Below, in pieces: positions 18,846 to 28,452 of a stretch of DNA of 64,000 nt (position 1 is the first letter of the stretch; each line of letters begins with the position of its first letter). The DNA lies in assembly GCF_001550135.1 (NCBI RefSeq), contig NZ_LRUE01000015.1, positions 1-64,000 of the forward strand, read 5' to 3'. Both the position numbers and the translations under genes were made by a program. The notes below the pieces were generated by a model, which worked only from the letters and a program-made list of their open reading frames with translations, had not been told where the DNA came from and did no database searches. The stretch is from Pseudoalteromonas shioyasakiensis (GTDB taxonomy: Bacteria > Pseudomonadota > Gammaproteobacteria > Enterobacterales > Alteromonadaceae).

Positions 18846-20303
18846 ATGATCGATTTTGGTAAAAAAATAACGCCTGCGCGCGAAATGCGCTCTACCAATA
18901 ATTTACACACTGCGCTTGAAAGTGATCGGGGCCGCATTATTAACAGTGCTGCAATTCGCCGTTTGCAACAAAAAACCCAAGTTTTTCCACTCGAACGTAA
19001 TGCTGCAGTGCGCTCAAGGCTTACCCACTCGCTTGAAGTACAACAAGTGGGCCGGTTTATTGTGCAAACCATTTTTAATAAGCTTAGTGATGCAAAACAA
19101 AAAGAATATGGCCTTGCTGGGCTTGAGCGCCCGCTAGAAAGCCTAGTAGAAATGGCGTGCCTAATGCACGACATAGGCAACCCACCGTTTGGTCACTTTG
19201 GCGAAGCAGCCATCAACCAATGGTTTGATAAACACTTAGACGCACTGACTCCTGAGCGCTGTAAAGGCATTGGTATTAGTGTGATCTTTAAACACCTAGC
19301 CCAAGACATAAGAAGTTTTGAAGGGAATGCCCAAGGTATTCGCATAATTCATTCATTACTTTCTCTAAACTTAACCTACAGCCAAAGTGCCGGAATTTTA
19401 AAATATACACGCCCGGCCAGCATGGCGAAAATAGACAGCCCGCAAGATAAAAACTACTTGATGAAAAAAGTGGGTTACTACTTCAGCGAAAAGCCGTTTA
19501 TTGAAGCGCTGCAAACTGAACTCGAAATTGAGCAATACTGCCGTCATCCTGCTAGCTACATTATGGAGGCTGCTGACGATATATCGTATTGTTTGGCCGA
19601 TATTGAAGATGCGGTAGAAAAAGGCATTATTAGTGTTGAGTCGCTTTGCGAAAAACTAAAAGAGCAATACACCCGCACACTCACAAACCTAACCATAGAC
19701 GATACCAAACACAGCGACTTTGCCGAAAAAGCCATTGATTATGCGTTAAGTAAAGCGCAAGAGCAGCCGTACAATTTTAACAGCGAATTTTTTATCTACC
19801 TGCGCGTGACCTTGCTACACCCATTAGTAAGCTACGCAGCAGAGCGGTTTATTAATAATATTGAAGCCATTTACCACGGTGATTTTAATCAGGCTTTATT
19901 AGAAGATCGCAGTCACTTGCACGCCGTCACGCTCACCTTAAAACAAGTGGCATTAAAGCATGTATTTTGCCACAAAGAAGTAGAGCGATTAGAGCTACAG
20001 GGTTACCGTATAATTAGCGGTTTACTTGACTGCTATAAACCTTTACTAGCCCTTGATGCTGATGCTTTTAAACGCGTGTTAAAAGGCGACCAAAACTATT
20101 TAATTGAAACTCGTCTGGTTAAAAAACTATCTAATAAACATTTAAATAGCTACCAAAAAGCCATTGATGCCCTAAAAGCAGAACCGGATCATTTTGCCGC
20201 TTACGAGTTCTATTATCGCTGCCGCTTAATTCAAGATTACATAAGCGGAATGACTGACCAATTTGCTTACGACGAATACCGTGCGCTCATGGTAATTGAT
20301 TAA
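18846..20303 (+). CDS. dgt: Deoxyguanosinetriphosphate triphosphohydrolase
   Basis: Dgt cleaves dGTP to deoxyguanosine and triphosphate. The 485-residue product closely follows E. coli Dgt: FESDRGRIINSAAIRRLQ-like start, QKTQVFPLERNAAVRSRLTH, HD-domain His-Asp in CLMHDIGNPPFGHFGE, and later YIMEAADDISYCLADIEDA. The frame is open from 18831. ATG at 18846 is preferred because it gives the family start MIDFGKKI and has a GGGA element upstream. It is divergent from the GDPD operon, with a 218-bp gap that must contain both promoters. Confidence 0.95.
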   Translation: MIDFGKKITPAREMRSTNNLHTALESDRGRIINSAAIRRLQQKTQVFPLERNAAVRSRLTHSLEVQQVGRFIVQTIFNKLSDAKQKEYGLAGLERPLESLVEMACLMHDIGNPPFGHFGEAAINQWFDKHLDALTPERCKGIGISVIFKHLAQDIRSFEGNAQGIRIIHSLLSLNLTYSQSAGILKYTRPASMAKIDSPQDKNYLMKKVGYYFSEKPFIEALQTELEIEQYCRHPASYIMEAADDISYCLADIEDAVEKGIISVESLCEKLKEQYTRTLTNLTIDDTKHSDFAEKAIDYALSKAQEQPYNFNSEFFIYLRVTLLHPLVSYAAERFINNIEAIYHGDFNQALLEDRSHLHAVTLTLKQVALKHVFCHKEVERLELQGYRIISGLLDCYKPLLALDADAFKRVLKGDQNYLIETRLVKKLSNKHLNSYQKAIDALKAEPDHFAAYEFYYRCRLIQDYISGMTDQFAYDEYRALMVID

Positions 20304-20412
20304 CCACTACGAATACGCTTAATTTGTTAACCAAATGTGGATAAATTACTCGTCTCAGCTTAGAATTAATTAACTGTTAGGTCATCGACTAAACCTTACT
20401 GGTCCGGAACTT

Positions 20413-22821
20413 ATGCCAATTATAAAAACAACTTTTCTCTTATTACTCCTAAGCTTAAGCTTTACGAGTAAAGCGCAGTACAACGAAGCCATGTGTATTT
20501 TGTTAAAACAGCAAATGCATGAATACCGCTTTAACACCAGCAATAAAAACTATCGCTCAGCTGCCAGAAACTATGAGAAAAACTGCAAAAATCCAACGCC
20601 AGTAAACAATGCAGCTGCTTTCGAAAAACTAGAACAACAAACGAAAGAAACAGCCCCAGTTAATTCAACTGCAGCAGCTAACCCTAGAGTGCACTCAGGC
20701 GCTATTCAAGCAGAACCTGAAGAAACTACGGCACCAATTGCAGAGCAAACCGTTGAACCTATCGAACAGCAAATGCCAGCAATTGAGCCTGAAGTTCAAG
20801 AACCAGAGCCTGCCGAACAAACAAGTGCCTCTGCAGAACAAACCGAAATACCAGCAAAAGTTGACCGTATTACGATTTCTGATGCTCCTAAAGAGCCTGT
20901 AGTAGAATCAACTACTAGCCCTGCTATTCAAAATCAAGCCGCTGAAGTTAAAACCCAAAGTGCTGAGACTGCAACTGCTGAAAAACCAGCTGAACCTGAA
21001 GTAAAAGCAGAACAGGCACCAAAACCTGCGCCAACACCCGCACCTATGTCAGAACCTATTCCTGCAAGCAGCGATAGCTCTTCAAGCTCATTATTAATGC
21101 CAAGCTTAATTGTGTTGTTGGTATTACTTGTTGCAGGTTTAGTGATTGTGCGTATTCGTCAAAGCAAAAAAGCAGACGCCGATTCAGAACTTGAACAAAG
21201 CCTAATGCAAGCTAAAGCCCTTAAAGCAGCTGCAGAAGCACAAGCAGCTGCTGAAAAAGAAGCTGAGGAACTCAAAGAAGCAACAGCCGCGGTGCTGGCT
21301 GAAGAACAAGAGCACCCTCATGAAGACAGCTACCCGCTTGCCAACGATACATTTACTGCAACCGAAACAGATAATAATGACGAGCTTTCTGAGCTTATGC
21401 ACTTTAGTGCTCAGCGTGATAAAGAAGAACAAGAGTCTGAAACTTCACCTGAACAACCACCAGCAGAAGACTTTGCTGATGCCCATCAATTTGAAGATCT
21501 TGAACTTGGTTACGACGAGAAAAATACAAACGACGCTGATGACGACTTTTTGGATGAGCAGCGCGGCCTAGAACAAGAGCTAAAATTAGCAAACCTTGAT
21601 TCAACGTATAGCATCAACGAGGAAGCTGAGCCGCAAGCTGATGACGTTCAGCAAGACGAGCCTGAAACACAGCCGGAATCAGAAGAACCGAGTTATACTG
21701 CTTCGTCATCATTTGGCTTTGACGAGTACACAACCAAAGAGCCTGTTACTGAACCTGAGCCATTTGAAGAGCCGAAATTCGAGGCCCCTGAAATAACTGA
21801 ACTTGATGAGCCAGAACTTGAAGAGCCAAGCTTTACTGCATCGTCGTCATTTGGTTTTGATGAGTACTCAACAAAAGAGCCGGTTGACGGCGATGACCCT
21901 GTTTTAGCTGAGATTGAAGAACTCGAAAAGCCGGAAATCGATGAGCTTGAAAAACCAGAAATCGAAGAGCCTAGCTTTACGAGTTCGTCATCATTTGGTT
22001 TTGATGAGTATTCAACTAAAGAGCCTATTGCCGACGGTGAGCCAGTGTTAACTGAGATCGAAGATCTCGAAAAGCCTGAAATAGATGACCTTGAACAGCC
22101 AGAAATTGAAGAGCCAAGCTTTACGAGTTCGTCATCGTTCGGTTTTGATGAATACGCAACAAAAGAGCCTATTACCGACGATGAGCCAGTGTTAACTGAG
22201 ATCGAAGATCTCGAAAAACCTGAAATCGATGAGTTTGAGAAACCAGAATTTGAAGAGCCAAGCTTTACTGCATCTTCATCTTTCGGTTTTGATGAGTATT
22301 CAACTAAAGAACCTGTTGCTGACGATGAACCTGCTAAAGATGAAGTACCTGAATATGACTTATCGTCACTGATGGGTGATGATTTATCGTTTGCCGATCA
22401 TTTTAATGAAGACGAGCACACAGTCACAACGCCAAACACCGCAGACGATAACGACGATATTAACGATGATGATTTAGCAAAAGCCTTACAAGCGCTTGAA
22501 CAAGAGCTACAGGATGAGCCAGCTTCATTTAGTTTAGAAGAGTCAACACAGCCAACGGTAGAAACGGTTGATTTGTCTGGCGAACTGAGTGACGACGATA
22601 AGCTTGAAGAGATTGATAGCGACTCTGACAACGACGCAGATAAAGAGCCAGAGCAACAAGACGATAAGCCGAATAATCCATTTGCTAACTTATCACTTGA
22701 TCCAGCCTGGGACCCAAATTCAGACGAAAAACCTGTGATAGAAAGCAAAAACAAACAGCCAAAATCACAAGCCTTAATTGACGCAGAAGAACGCGCCAAA
22801 CAGTTTAAAACGGATGAGTGA
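20413..22821 (+). CDS. Large acidic single-anchor protein with five 48-residue repeats
   Basis: This 802-residue protein has a signal peptide (MPIIKTTFLLLLLSLSFTSKA) and a short Cys-containing helical start (MCILLKQQM...YEKNCKNP). A Pro/Glu/Ala-rich linker (70-220) leads to one membrane segment at about 227-247, then a very acidic cytoplasmic-type tail. The tail holds five copies of P-S-F-T-(A/S)-S-S-S-F-G-F-D-E-Y-(S/T/A)-T-K-E-P-(V/I), at residues about 426, 472, 520, 568 and 616. Spacing is 46 to 48 residues, with ELEKPEI linkers between copies. The plan (periplasmic head, one anchor, long acidic tail) recalls FimV/HubP-type polar proteins, but no LysM domain is seen and the resemblance may be only compositional. 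It lies 110 bp after dgt. Confidence 0.82.
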   Translation: MPIIKTTFLLLLLSLSFTSKAQYNEAMCILLKQQMHEYRFNTSNKNYRSAARNYEKNCKNPTPVNNAAAFEKLEQQTKETAPVNSTAAANPRVHSGAIQAEPEETTAPIAEQTVEPIEQQMPAIEPEVQEPEPAEQTSASAEQTEIPAKVDRITISDAPKEPVVESTTSPAIQNQAAEVKTQSAETATAEKPAEPEVKAEQAPKPAPTPAPMSEPIPASSDSSSSSLLMPSLIVLLVLLVAGLVIVRIRQSKKADADSELEQSLMQAKALKAAAEAQAAAEKEAEELKEATAAVLAEEQEHPHEDSYPLANDTFTATETDNNDELSELMHFSAQRDKEEQESETSPEQPPAEDFADAHQFEDLELGYDEKNTNDADDDFLDEQRGLEQELKLANLDSTYSINEEAEPQADDVQQDEPETQPESEEPSYTASSSFGFDEYTTKEPVTEPEPFEEPKFEAPEITELDEPELEEPSFTASSSFGFDEYSTKEPVDGDDPVLAEIEELEKPEIDELEKPEIEEPSFTSSSSFGFDEYSTKEPIADGEPVLTEIEDLEKPEIDDLEQPEIEEPSFTSSSSFGFDEYATKEPITDDEPVLTEIEDLEKPEIDEFEKPEFEEPSFTASSSFGFDEYSTKEPVADDEPAKDEVPEYDLSSLMGDDLSFADHFNEDEHTVTTPNTADDNDDINDDDLAKALQALEQELQDEPASFSLEESTQPTVETVDLSGELSDDDKLEEIDSDSDNDADKEPEQQDDKPNNPFANLSLDPAWDPNSDEKPVIESKNKQPKSQALIDAEERAKQFKTDE

Positions 22822-23195
22822 TTAAGTTACGAGGTACGAGGGGAAAGGTACGAGGGGAAAGTTGCGAGAAACGAGAAGAAAGCCCGTAGGACTGGCTTTA
22901 GCCGGGAATGGTTTGAGTAAGTAACGAGTAATGAGTTTCGAGGTGCGATCTCACATCGCGTCATAGCGCTAAAGCCCAGCGCCTATGTTTCCCCCCGTAG
23001 GCGTGAAACTTGTTTCGCGCGAAATAAATTTCACGCCTACAGTATCGTATTTTACCTAAGCAATGTGCTGGCACAAACTAACTTAAAGCTTAGAGTTTTC
23101 TTTCCACTTTCACTTTTACTCTCGCTAACTTTACTCTCGCTAACTTTACTCTCGCTAACTATACTCTTTCCCCTTTCCCCTCGCTAACTAAACAC
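22822..23195. repeat. Repeat island 3
   Basis: This 374-bp gap has no gene. It opens with a G/A-rich tract (GGTACGAGGGGAAAG...) and then CGTAGGACTGGCTTTAGCC. A large REP-like palindrome lies around 22997-23040, joining CGTAGGCGTGAAACTTG to its inverted form ending TTTCACGCCTAC. The island closes with C/T-rich repeats of TTTACTCTCGCTAAC (about 23110-23185). Confidence 0.85.
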
Positions 23196-23888
23196 TCACT
23201 TAACCACTGACCGTGGGCGCATTAACCAATGGAAAATAAATATCAAACCAAAAAACACCGATACGGCTAAAGCACACAACACAATAATATTGGTTGGTAA
23301 AAACGAGTCTGTGCTGTAGCTGTAGCGTTTTAATTCTTGCTCAGCGCTTAACTTAGCTCGTTCGGCTTTGCTAGGTAAAACAAACTCATGAAACGAATCT
23401 GTTGGTTTTGCTTCTGTACGGGCAAGTTGCGCACTTTTTTGCTGCCATAACATATCAAATTGCTGAAACTGAATTTGCTTATTTTCAAGACACGACTCAA
23501 GGTTTTGCAGCTGTAACGAACGAGCAGCACAACGTGGCGGCATAACATAAAAGCGCTCCCATGCAGCTTGTTTGCTGATGTAGGCTTGCTCAGTTAATGG
23601 CTTTGCCAAGCTGTTTTCGAGTTCTGCAATGTCAGGGTTATACAACGACGATTTAAGCTCAGCAATTTGCTCTTCACTAAAGCAGGTTTCAGATATTCGT
23701 GCTGACAAGCTTTGAATGCGCTGTTTATAGGCTTCAATTTTGTCGAGAAGATTGGTTTTACGCAGGGCTATTTGTAGCTCGATACGTTCGGCTTGCATGC
23801 TTTGACATGCTTCTGAAGGAGCACTTTGCTGCGCCCAAGCAAAAGCGGGCAACAACAAGGCTGTTGTCATTAAAATCCGTTTAATCAT
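23196..23888 (-). CDS. Exported helical protein with C-terminal membrane anchor
   Basis: This 230-residue protein has a signal peptide (MIKRILMTTALLLPAFAWA) and a helical region starting with a Cys/Glu/Arg pattern (ACQSMQAERIELQ...ETCFSEEQ). Then come WERFYVMPPRC and SCLENKQIQF, and one membrane segment near 200-222 ending in basic residues (MRPRSVVK). No known domain is recognised. The same plan and motifs recur at 28453-29178 and, at the N-terminus only, in the protein at 20413. It lies 78 bp after the Omp85-like gene on the same strand. Confidence 0.72.
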   Translation of the reverse strand: MIKRILMTTALLLPAFAWAQQSAPSEACQSMQAERIELQIALRKTNLLDKIEAYKQRIQSLSARISETCFSEEQIAELKSSLYNPDIAELENSLAKPLTEQAYISKQAAWERFYVMPPRCAARSLQLQNLESCLENKQIQFQQFDMLWQQKSAQLARTEAKPTDSFHEFVLPSKAERAKLSAEQELKRYSYSTDSFLPTNIIVLCALAVSVFFGLIFIFHWLMRPRSVVK

Positions 23889-23966
23889 TAATTTACGTCA
23901 CTGTAAAAGTTAGAGGTACAGATTATCAGTTTCTAGTAAAACTGCAACAAATCTGAGCCAAATTCA

Positions 23967-25277
23967 CTAAAAAGGCTGATCTATCATTACCCAAAAATTG
24001 GCCCCTTCTTTTGAATTAGCAAGCTCTGTTCGAACGACTAATCCCGACATCATAGCTCTTAACGAAACACCATAGTCATAATGGTAGTCTTGCAATAATG
24101 CATCAAAGGTTAAATGAGGTGCCACTCGACCCGCTTCTACAAAGCCAACTAACTGAAACCAATCCAGCTTCAAAAACTTTAACCAATTTACATCTGCTAT
24201 TGGGTTATATTTAAGGGTATAGCGATATTCGAATGCCCCATAAATAGCGGCTTTGTCATGAAACCGATAAAAGTCATAACCCCGTAAACGCTTAAATCCT
24301 CCTAATGTAGCGCCTTCGTTATACGGTGCAGCATCAGAGATAAACTTAGTGCCATCAAGAGTGTGATTAACTTGCCAGCTAGGTGAATAAGCAGCCCAAA
24401 AATTAAATGCTAAAATACGCTGATGAGCAAACTCACTTGCCCCTAAAGAAATAAACTTACTGCCATTAAACTGCCACAAATCCCAATCATAAATATCGTC
24501 ACTCCCTGGCATTGATTGGCTATAGGCAAGATACTGTCTGCTTCCGTAACTTGGGTTAGTTGCAAAATCGGTGTTGTCATAGAGCAGACCAAATTCCATT
24601 GCTGAAATACTGCCATCTTGTGTACCCTCATTAAATTCAAAGCTTTGCGAGCGCCTAAAATAGCGTGCAGTTGCAACCATTACTCCCGATTCCAACGGGT
24701 TCCACTGTGCCCCGCCCGATGGGTCAGAAACCAACAAGCCGTTTTTAAGCTGGTAACGCACCATACCTGTTTGCGATGTTGCGCCAAACGGTAAAGCGTA
24801 TTCGATGCGAGCATCAAACCAATTAGAGCTACCATCGGCTTCTAAATAAACCTCGTTTGAAGAGTCATTACTACCGGGGAACACGGCGTTGTCTGCAATG
24901 GGCACTTTATGGCCTCCGGTATAAGCTCGCTGATCAGGAAAATATGCAGCCATGCCACTGGCACTAAAATACCAGCGTTCTGAATCTAACACCTTATAGT
25001 TAAACAGACCTGCCCACGCGCCTTCGCTCACATCACCTTTAAATGCAGTAGCGCCAACGGTCATTTGTGGTTGATGGTAACCTTTGATCATGCCACCCAC
25101 ACCAAAGTTAAGCCCCATGGTATCGGTGCTAAATAAGTAGGGAAGCACTAAAGACTCGTGCTTTTTATTCGCGCTCTCAACACGCTCAATACTTGCTTTT
25201 ACACGGGAAATATCAGCATTGGCCGTTAGGCTTGCAGCCACACAAACGACACAAAAAATAACTTTAAAGTTAAGCAT
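23967..25277 (-). CDS. BamA/TamA-like outer membrane barrel (Omp85 C-terminal type)
   Basis: This 436-residue protein has a signal peptide (MLNFKVIFCVVCVAASLTANA) and alternating aromatic/glycine strands throughout, and it ends in phenylalanine. It looks like the bacterial surface antigen (D15) barrel of Omp85 proteins. The motif LGGFKRLRGYDFYRF near residue 325 corresponds to the conserved RxRGY/VRGY segment that packs inside the barrel. There are no POTRA domains, so it is a barrel-only member. Its function is unknown; such proteins are often seen with lipases or exported enzymes. Confidence 0.82.
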   Translation of the reverse strand: MLNFKVIFCVVCVAASLTANADISRVKASIERVESANKKHESLVLPYLFSTDTMGLNFGVGGMIKGYHQPQMTVGATAFKGDVSEGAWAGLFNYKVLDSERWYFSASGMAAYFPDQRAYTGGHKVPIADNAVFPGSNDSSNEVYLEADGSSNWFDARIEYALPFGATSQTGMVRYQLKNGLLVSDPSGGAQWNPLESGVMVATARYFRRSQSFEFNEGTQDGSISAMEFGLLYDNTDFATNPSYGSRQYLAYSQSMPGSDDIYDWDLWQFNGSKFISLGASEFAHQRILAFNFWAAYSPSWQVNHTLDGTKFISDAAPYNEGATLGGFKRLRGYDFYRFHDKAAIYGAFEYRYTLKYNPIADVNWLKFLKLDWFQLVGFVEAGRVAPHLTFDALLQDYHYDYGVSLRAMMSGLVVRTELANSKEGANFWVMIDQPF

Positions 25278-25352
25278 TACTAGCTCCTTTAGTAAGCGAC
25301 TTAAATAAGCATAGCTGGTGCTTAAAAACTTTAAAATGATTTAACGCAAATG

Positions 25353-26267
25353 TTACTGATGAAGTTGATAAAACTGCTGATCATCTAAAGCAAATTGAGC
25401 AAGCAACCAATCTTTAAACAGCTGCACTTTTTGCCATTTAAAATGTTCGGGCGGCGCAGCAAGGTAGTACTTATATTGGCAGTGATACTCATAGTTTGGA
25501 TAAATCTCTAGCTGACCAAGTTGCAGTTGAGTTTCGATTAAGCGCCGCCTTACCATTGCAATACCTTGCCCTGCTAACGTGGCTTGAATAACCAGTGCAG
25601 CGTTATCAATTTCAAGTGCGGGGAGCGCATCTGGGCTTACAGCTAATTGCTGAGCCAAAGTTAACCAACCGCGCTCTGCGTCTGGGCACACATCTTTAAT
25701 TAGTTTTTGTGCCAGAATCTGCGGTTTAAGGGGTTTATTAACATCAATGGCACCGGGTTTATAAGCCAAAAATAGGCTGTCGTCGCTGATAAGCTCACTG
25801 TGCAAACCTGGGTAGTTTCCTTGACCAAATCGAATGCCTAAATCAACTTGCCCCGCTGAAAAGTCGGCAAGTTGATCGCTTGGCTCAATACGCACTTTGA
25901 TATTGGGGTATTTGTTTTGAAAATCACTAATACGGCCCAGTAACCAACCACTGGCGAACGAAGGCAGCACAGTTAAGTTTAACGTATTCGGGTGGCTATC
26001 TTGGCTAACAGCCTGCACACCTGCCTGTAAATGACTAAAGCCCTTAAGTACATGGGGTAATAGCTGTTCGCCTTGGCGAGTCAGCTCAACATAACGGGTA
26101 TGACGAGTAAACAAGCTGCAATCAAGCTGTTGTTCTAACAAGCGAATTTGTTGGCTAACCGCAGCTTGGCTAACAAACAACTGCTCTGCCGCAAGCTTAA
26201 AACTACCTAACTCTGCCGCGTGTTTAAAATACCAAAGGCTTTTTAATGGAGGTAACTGCATACGCAT
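25353..26267 (-). CDS. LysR-type transcriptional regulator (GcvA-like)
   Basis: This 304-residue regulator has an N-terminal winged helix-turn-helix (residues 6-65: LGSFKLAAEQLFVSQAAVSQ and FTRHTRYVELTRQG). A LysR substrate-binding domain follows, with typical features (GRISDFQNKYPNIKVRIEPS, VDLGIRFGQGNYPGL). The sequence style is that of GcvA-like members. It is divergent from the small exported protein at 26375 and upstream of the Omp85-like gene, so either may be a target. The ligand is unknown. Confidence 0.9.
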   Translation of the reverse strand: MRMQLPPLKSLWYFKHAAELGSFKLAAEQLFVSQAAVSQQIRLLEQQLDCSLFTRHTRYVELTRQGEQLLPHVLKGFSHLQAGVQAVSQDSHPNTLNLTVLPSFASGWLLGRISDFQNKYPNIKVRIEPSDQLADFSAGQVDLGIRFGQGNYPGLHSELISDDSLFLAYKPGAIDVNKPLKPQILAQKLIKDVCPDAERGWLTLAQQLAVSPDALPALEIDNAALVIQATLAGQGIAMVRRRLIETQLQLGQLEIYPNYEYHCQYKYYLAAPPEHFKWQKVQLFKDWLLAQFALDDQQFYQLHQ

Positions 26268-26374
26268 TTATAGTTAATAAAAACTTAAGCATAGGTAATT
26301 TTTAATCGTTTGTCAGTAGTAGCAACACGAGTAATACTCATATTGCCAACCGCGTTAAGACAAGGACAACCACC

Positions 26375-26680
26375 ATGAAATACTTACTTATTTTATTACT
26401 TATATTTGCCTCAAGTTTTAGTTATGCCAACCAACCCGTAATTACTCAGCTTGATACCGATGAAGGCTACCCTTATAAAAACTTAATTAAAAAAGTAGAG
26501 CGAGTAGAAATTCGCTATGTAGAAAACAGCCATTCGGTGACCTGCAAAGTCAATGTGCAAACACTGCATAACCAATACATGGGCAAAGAACAAACAGTCT
26601 CAGCCAAGCTATTTGCAAAACGCCCAATGGCCGCGTGTTTAACCCGCGAAAAAGCTAAGCAAATCCTGCATATGCTGTAA
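26375..26680 (+). CDS. Small exported protein
   Basis: This 101-residue protein has a clear signal peptide (MKYLLILLLIFASSFSYA) and a good ribosome site (AAGGAC upstream). The mature part of about 83 residues has two cysteines (VTCKVNV and AACLTRE) that could form a disulphide. No family is recognised. It is divergent from the LysR gene and has its own terminator, so it is a real short transcription unit. Confidence 0.7.
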   Translation: MKYLLILLLIFASSFSYANQPVITQLDTDEGYPYKNLIKKVERVEIRYVENSHSVTCKVNVQTLHNQYMGKEQTVSAKLFAKRPMAACLTREKAKQILHML

Positions 26681-26696
26681 CCATTTCAACCTTGTG

Positions 26697-26741
26697 AAAC
26701 TAGGCTACGAATAGCTGTACTTCCCCAGTAGCCTAGTTTTT
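26697..26741 (+). terminator. Terminator of the small exported protein gene
   Basis: The stem AAACTAGGCTAC / GTAGCCTAGTTT has a loop of about 19 bases, followed by a run of T. Confidence 0.8.
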
Positions 26742-26954
26742 TTAGCTGACGGCGTGACCTGTTTTGTCTAACGGCTGAACGCTCTTTTATGTTTGATTCG
26801 GCACTAAAGTACCTCCTACAACACCTCCTACAAGATTGTTATTGCAGAGAAGAACACACGACCTAACAACCCCACAGTTCGACTTTCCCCTAGCTCCTTT
26901 CCCCTCGCACCTCGTATCTCGCAACTTCCCCCTCGCATCTCGCAAACTTTTCTC
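26742..26954. repeat. Repeat island 4
   Basis: This island contains one diverged copy of the unit seen three times in island 2 (CTCTTTTATGTTTGATTCGG, then CACTAAAGTACCTCCTACAA). A C/T-rich tract in seven-base steps (CCTCGTATCTCGCAACTTCC...) follows, up to the end of the monooxygenase gene. Confidence 0.8.
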
Positions 26955-27236
26955 TCAACACACCTCCACCTTCTCTACCTCAACTGGCTCCGCCAACGCA
27001 TTTTCATAAAACGCGAACACCGCTTTGGTATAAGGCTGAGCATAATGTTCATCAAGGGCAGCTTGCGATTCAAACTGCTCAACTAAAAATAAACAACGCT
27101 GCTCTTTACTTGCAAACAGCTCAAAACGATTACAACCAGGCTCTGCGCGAGTGGCTGCTAAAATGCCCTGTAAACGCCCTTTACAGTCGTCAAATAATGC
27201 CGCCTTTGGGGTAATTTTTGCCACGATATTAATCAT
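26955..27236 (-). CDS. Putative quinol monooxygenase (ABM family)
   Basis: This 93-residue protein is of the antibiotic-biosynthesis-monooxygenase fold. It has the small ferredoxin-like pattern: INIVAKITPK, then RAEPGCNRFELF, FLVEQFESQAALDEHYAQPYTKA. Members such as YgiN act on quinols or have unknown substrates. Its ATG overlaps the stop of the upstream DUF2798 gene by four bases, so the two are translationally coupled. The divergent LysR gene probably controls the pair. Confidence 0.85.
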   Translation of the reverse strand: MINIVAKITPKAALFDDCKGRLQGILAATRAEPGCNRFELFASKEQRCLFLVEQFESQAALDEHYAQPYTKAVFAFYENALAEPVEVEKVEVC

Positions 27237-27454
27237 ACTGACTCCTTACTAAATAACTTTAAAACCAATGCCCTAATTGGCGGGGCAACCGTAAAAGCCA
27301 CCACAAACGCAGCAGGCCACGCATTAGCAAACGCCTTCATCCAACTTAGAAAAAATGTATCGCTTAGCCCTAAGTTGACATAAGTGACCCATGCCGAAAG
27401 TAAAAACGACATTAAAAACGAAAATGCCGCAGTAAAAGTAAAATGAATTTTCAT
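27233..27454 (-). CDS. DUF2798-type small membrane protein
   Basis: This 73-residue protein has two membrane segments (TAAFSFLMSFLLSAWVTYVN and AFANAWPAAFVVAFTVAPPI). The second carries the WP...P pattern of the DUF2798 family, whose function is unknown. It is first in a two-gene operon with the monooxygenase (four-base overlap) and divergent from a LysR regulator 81 bp away. Confidence 0.8.
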   Translation of the reverse strand: MKIHFTFTAAFSFLMSFLLSAWVTYVNLGLSDTFFLSWMKAFANAWPAAFVVAFTVAPPIRALVLKLFSKESV

Positions 27455-27535
27455 ATGTCCTCCTTGGCGTTACTATATTTGCATAGGCCAAGTGGCAACA
27501 GTCACGAAAATGCAAACTAAGATTGAGGGAGTCGT

Positions 27536-28390
27536 ATGCTGGATGATCTGCATTTATTTATAGAAATAGCGCGCCGTAAAAACATGAGCCAAACAGCAAA
27601 AGATTTAGGACTGAATCTATCGACCCTATCAAGGCGTATTCAGGCGTTAGAAGAAAAACTCGCTGAGCCATTACTGCAACGCACAGCCCGAGGCATTGTG
27701 TTAACCGCCAAAGGCGAATCACTGTATAACGAGTTAGGCGAACAAGTGCTTGCTCTTAACAGCCAGCTTGAGCAACTAAATAACTCACCCACTGCAAAAG
27801 AGTTTTACCTTTTGTGCCCACAAAACATCATTGCGGGCCCACTGATGGGTGCAGTTAATCAGTTTGCGATGGCAAACCCTACGCTAAACCTCCACATTTA
27901 CCCAAGTAATGCCAATAGCCAGCTAAGCCAAAAACGTTTTGACTTAGCTATTCGCATCGGCGAACAACAAGACTCAAGCTACTTTCAAAAGCGCTTAGGC
28001 ATGATCGCAATAAAGCTGATTAAAAAGAAAGATGCCCCAACATCAAGGCTTATATTGCCCTATTCAGAGTCACAACTTCCCAGCGGTTTACTAAACAAAT
28101 TAAAAACCGAGTATGAACACATAAGCTTTTGTTTTGATATTACAATCGCCAGAAAAATGGTTGAAGCAGGCTATGGCATTGGCTTACTACCCATGAGCGA
28201 AATTTGCTGTATAGACGACACCAGCGACTTTAGCTATATCGAATCAGCCCACAGTATTCCCGCAAGGCCAATTTACGCCCTATGGCCACATTCACGCACA
28301 CCATCAGCGAATGCCCAGTTGTTGATAGAACAACTCCAAACCAGTATTGCAGACTCCCCTAGCTTGCAAGGAGAAATATTAGGGCTTTAG
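27536..28390 (+). CDS. LysR-type transcriptional regulator
   Basis: This 284-residue protein has an N-terminal helix-turn-helix (MSQTAKDLGLNLSTLSRRIQ) and a linker helix. A rather short substrate-binding domain follows (FDLAIRIGEQQDSSYFQKRL, VEAGYGIGLLPMSEI). It faces away from the DUF2798-monooxygenase operon. This is the standard arrangement in which a LysR protein controls its divergent neighbour and itself from the shared 81-bp region. Confidence 0.9.
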   Translation: MLDDLHLFIEIARRKNMSQTAKDLGLNLSTLSRRIQALEEKLAEPLLQRTARGIVLTAKGESLYNELGEQVLALNSQLEQLNNSPTAKEFYLLCPQNIIAGPLMGAVNQFAMANPTLNLHIYPSNANSQLSQKRFDLAIRIGEQQDSSYFQKRLGMIAIKLIKKKDAPTSRLILPYSESQLPSGLLNKLKTEYEHISFCFDITIARKMVEAGYGIGLLPMSEICCIDDTSDFSYIESAHSIPARPIYALWPHSRTPSANAQLLIEQLQTSIADSPSLQGEILGL

Positions 28391-28452
28391 TTGCGAGTTG
28401 CGAGTTGCGAGTTGCAAGGCATTGTAGGTCGGGCTTTAGCCCGTCAAATAAC
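28391..28452. repeat. Short repeat island 5
   Basis: Three GAGTTGC heptamers are followed by the palindrome GGGCTTTAGCCC (about 28430-28441) between two convergent genes. It is the smallest version of the window's repeat islands. Confidence 0.75.

Noticed and set aside
18773..19180. Minus-strand open frame of 135 codons
   Set aside because: It is the shadow of the beginning of dgt.
22398..22799. Serine-rich minus-strand open frame of 133 codons
   Set aside because: It mirrors the acidic tail of the protein at 20413; Asp/Glu codons read backwards as Ser/Leu.
26955..28390. Toxin-antitoxin pair made of the two small genes
   Set aside because: The sequences fit an ABM monooxygenase and a DUF2798 membrane protein beside a LysR regulator.
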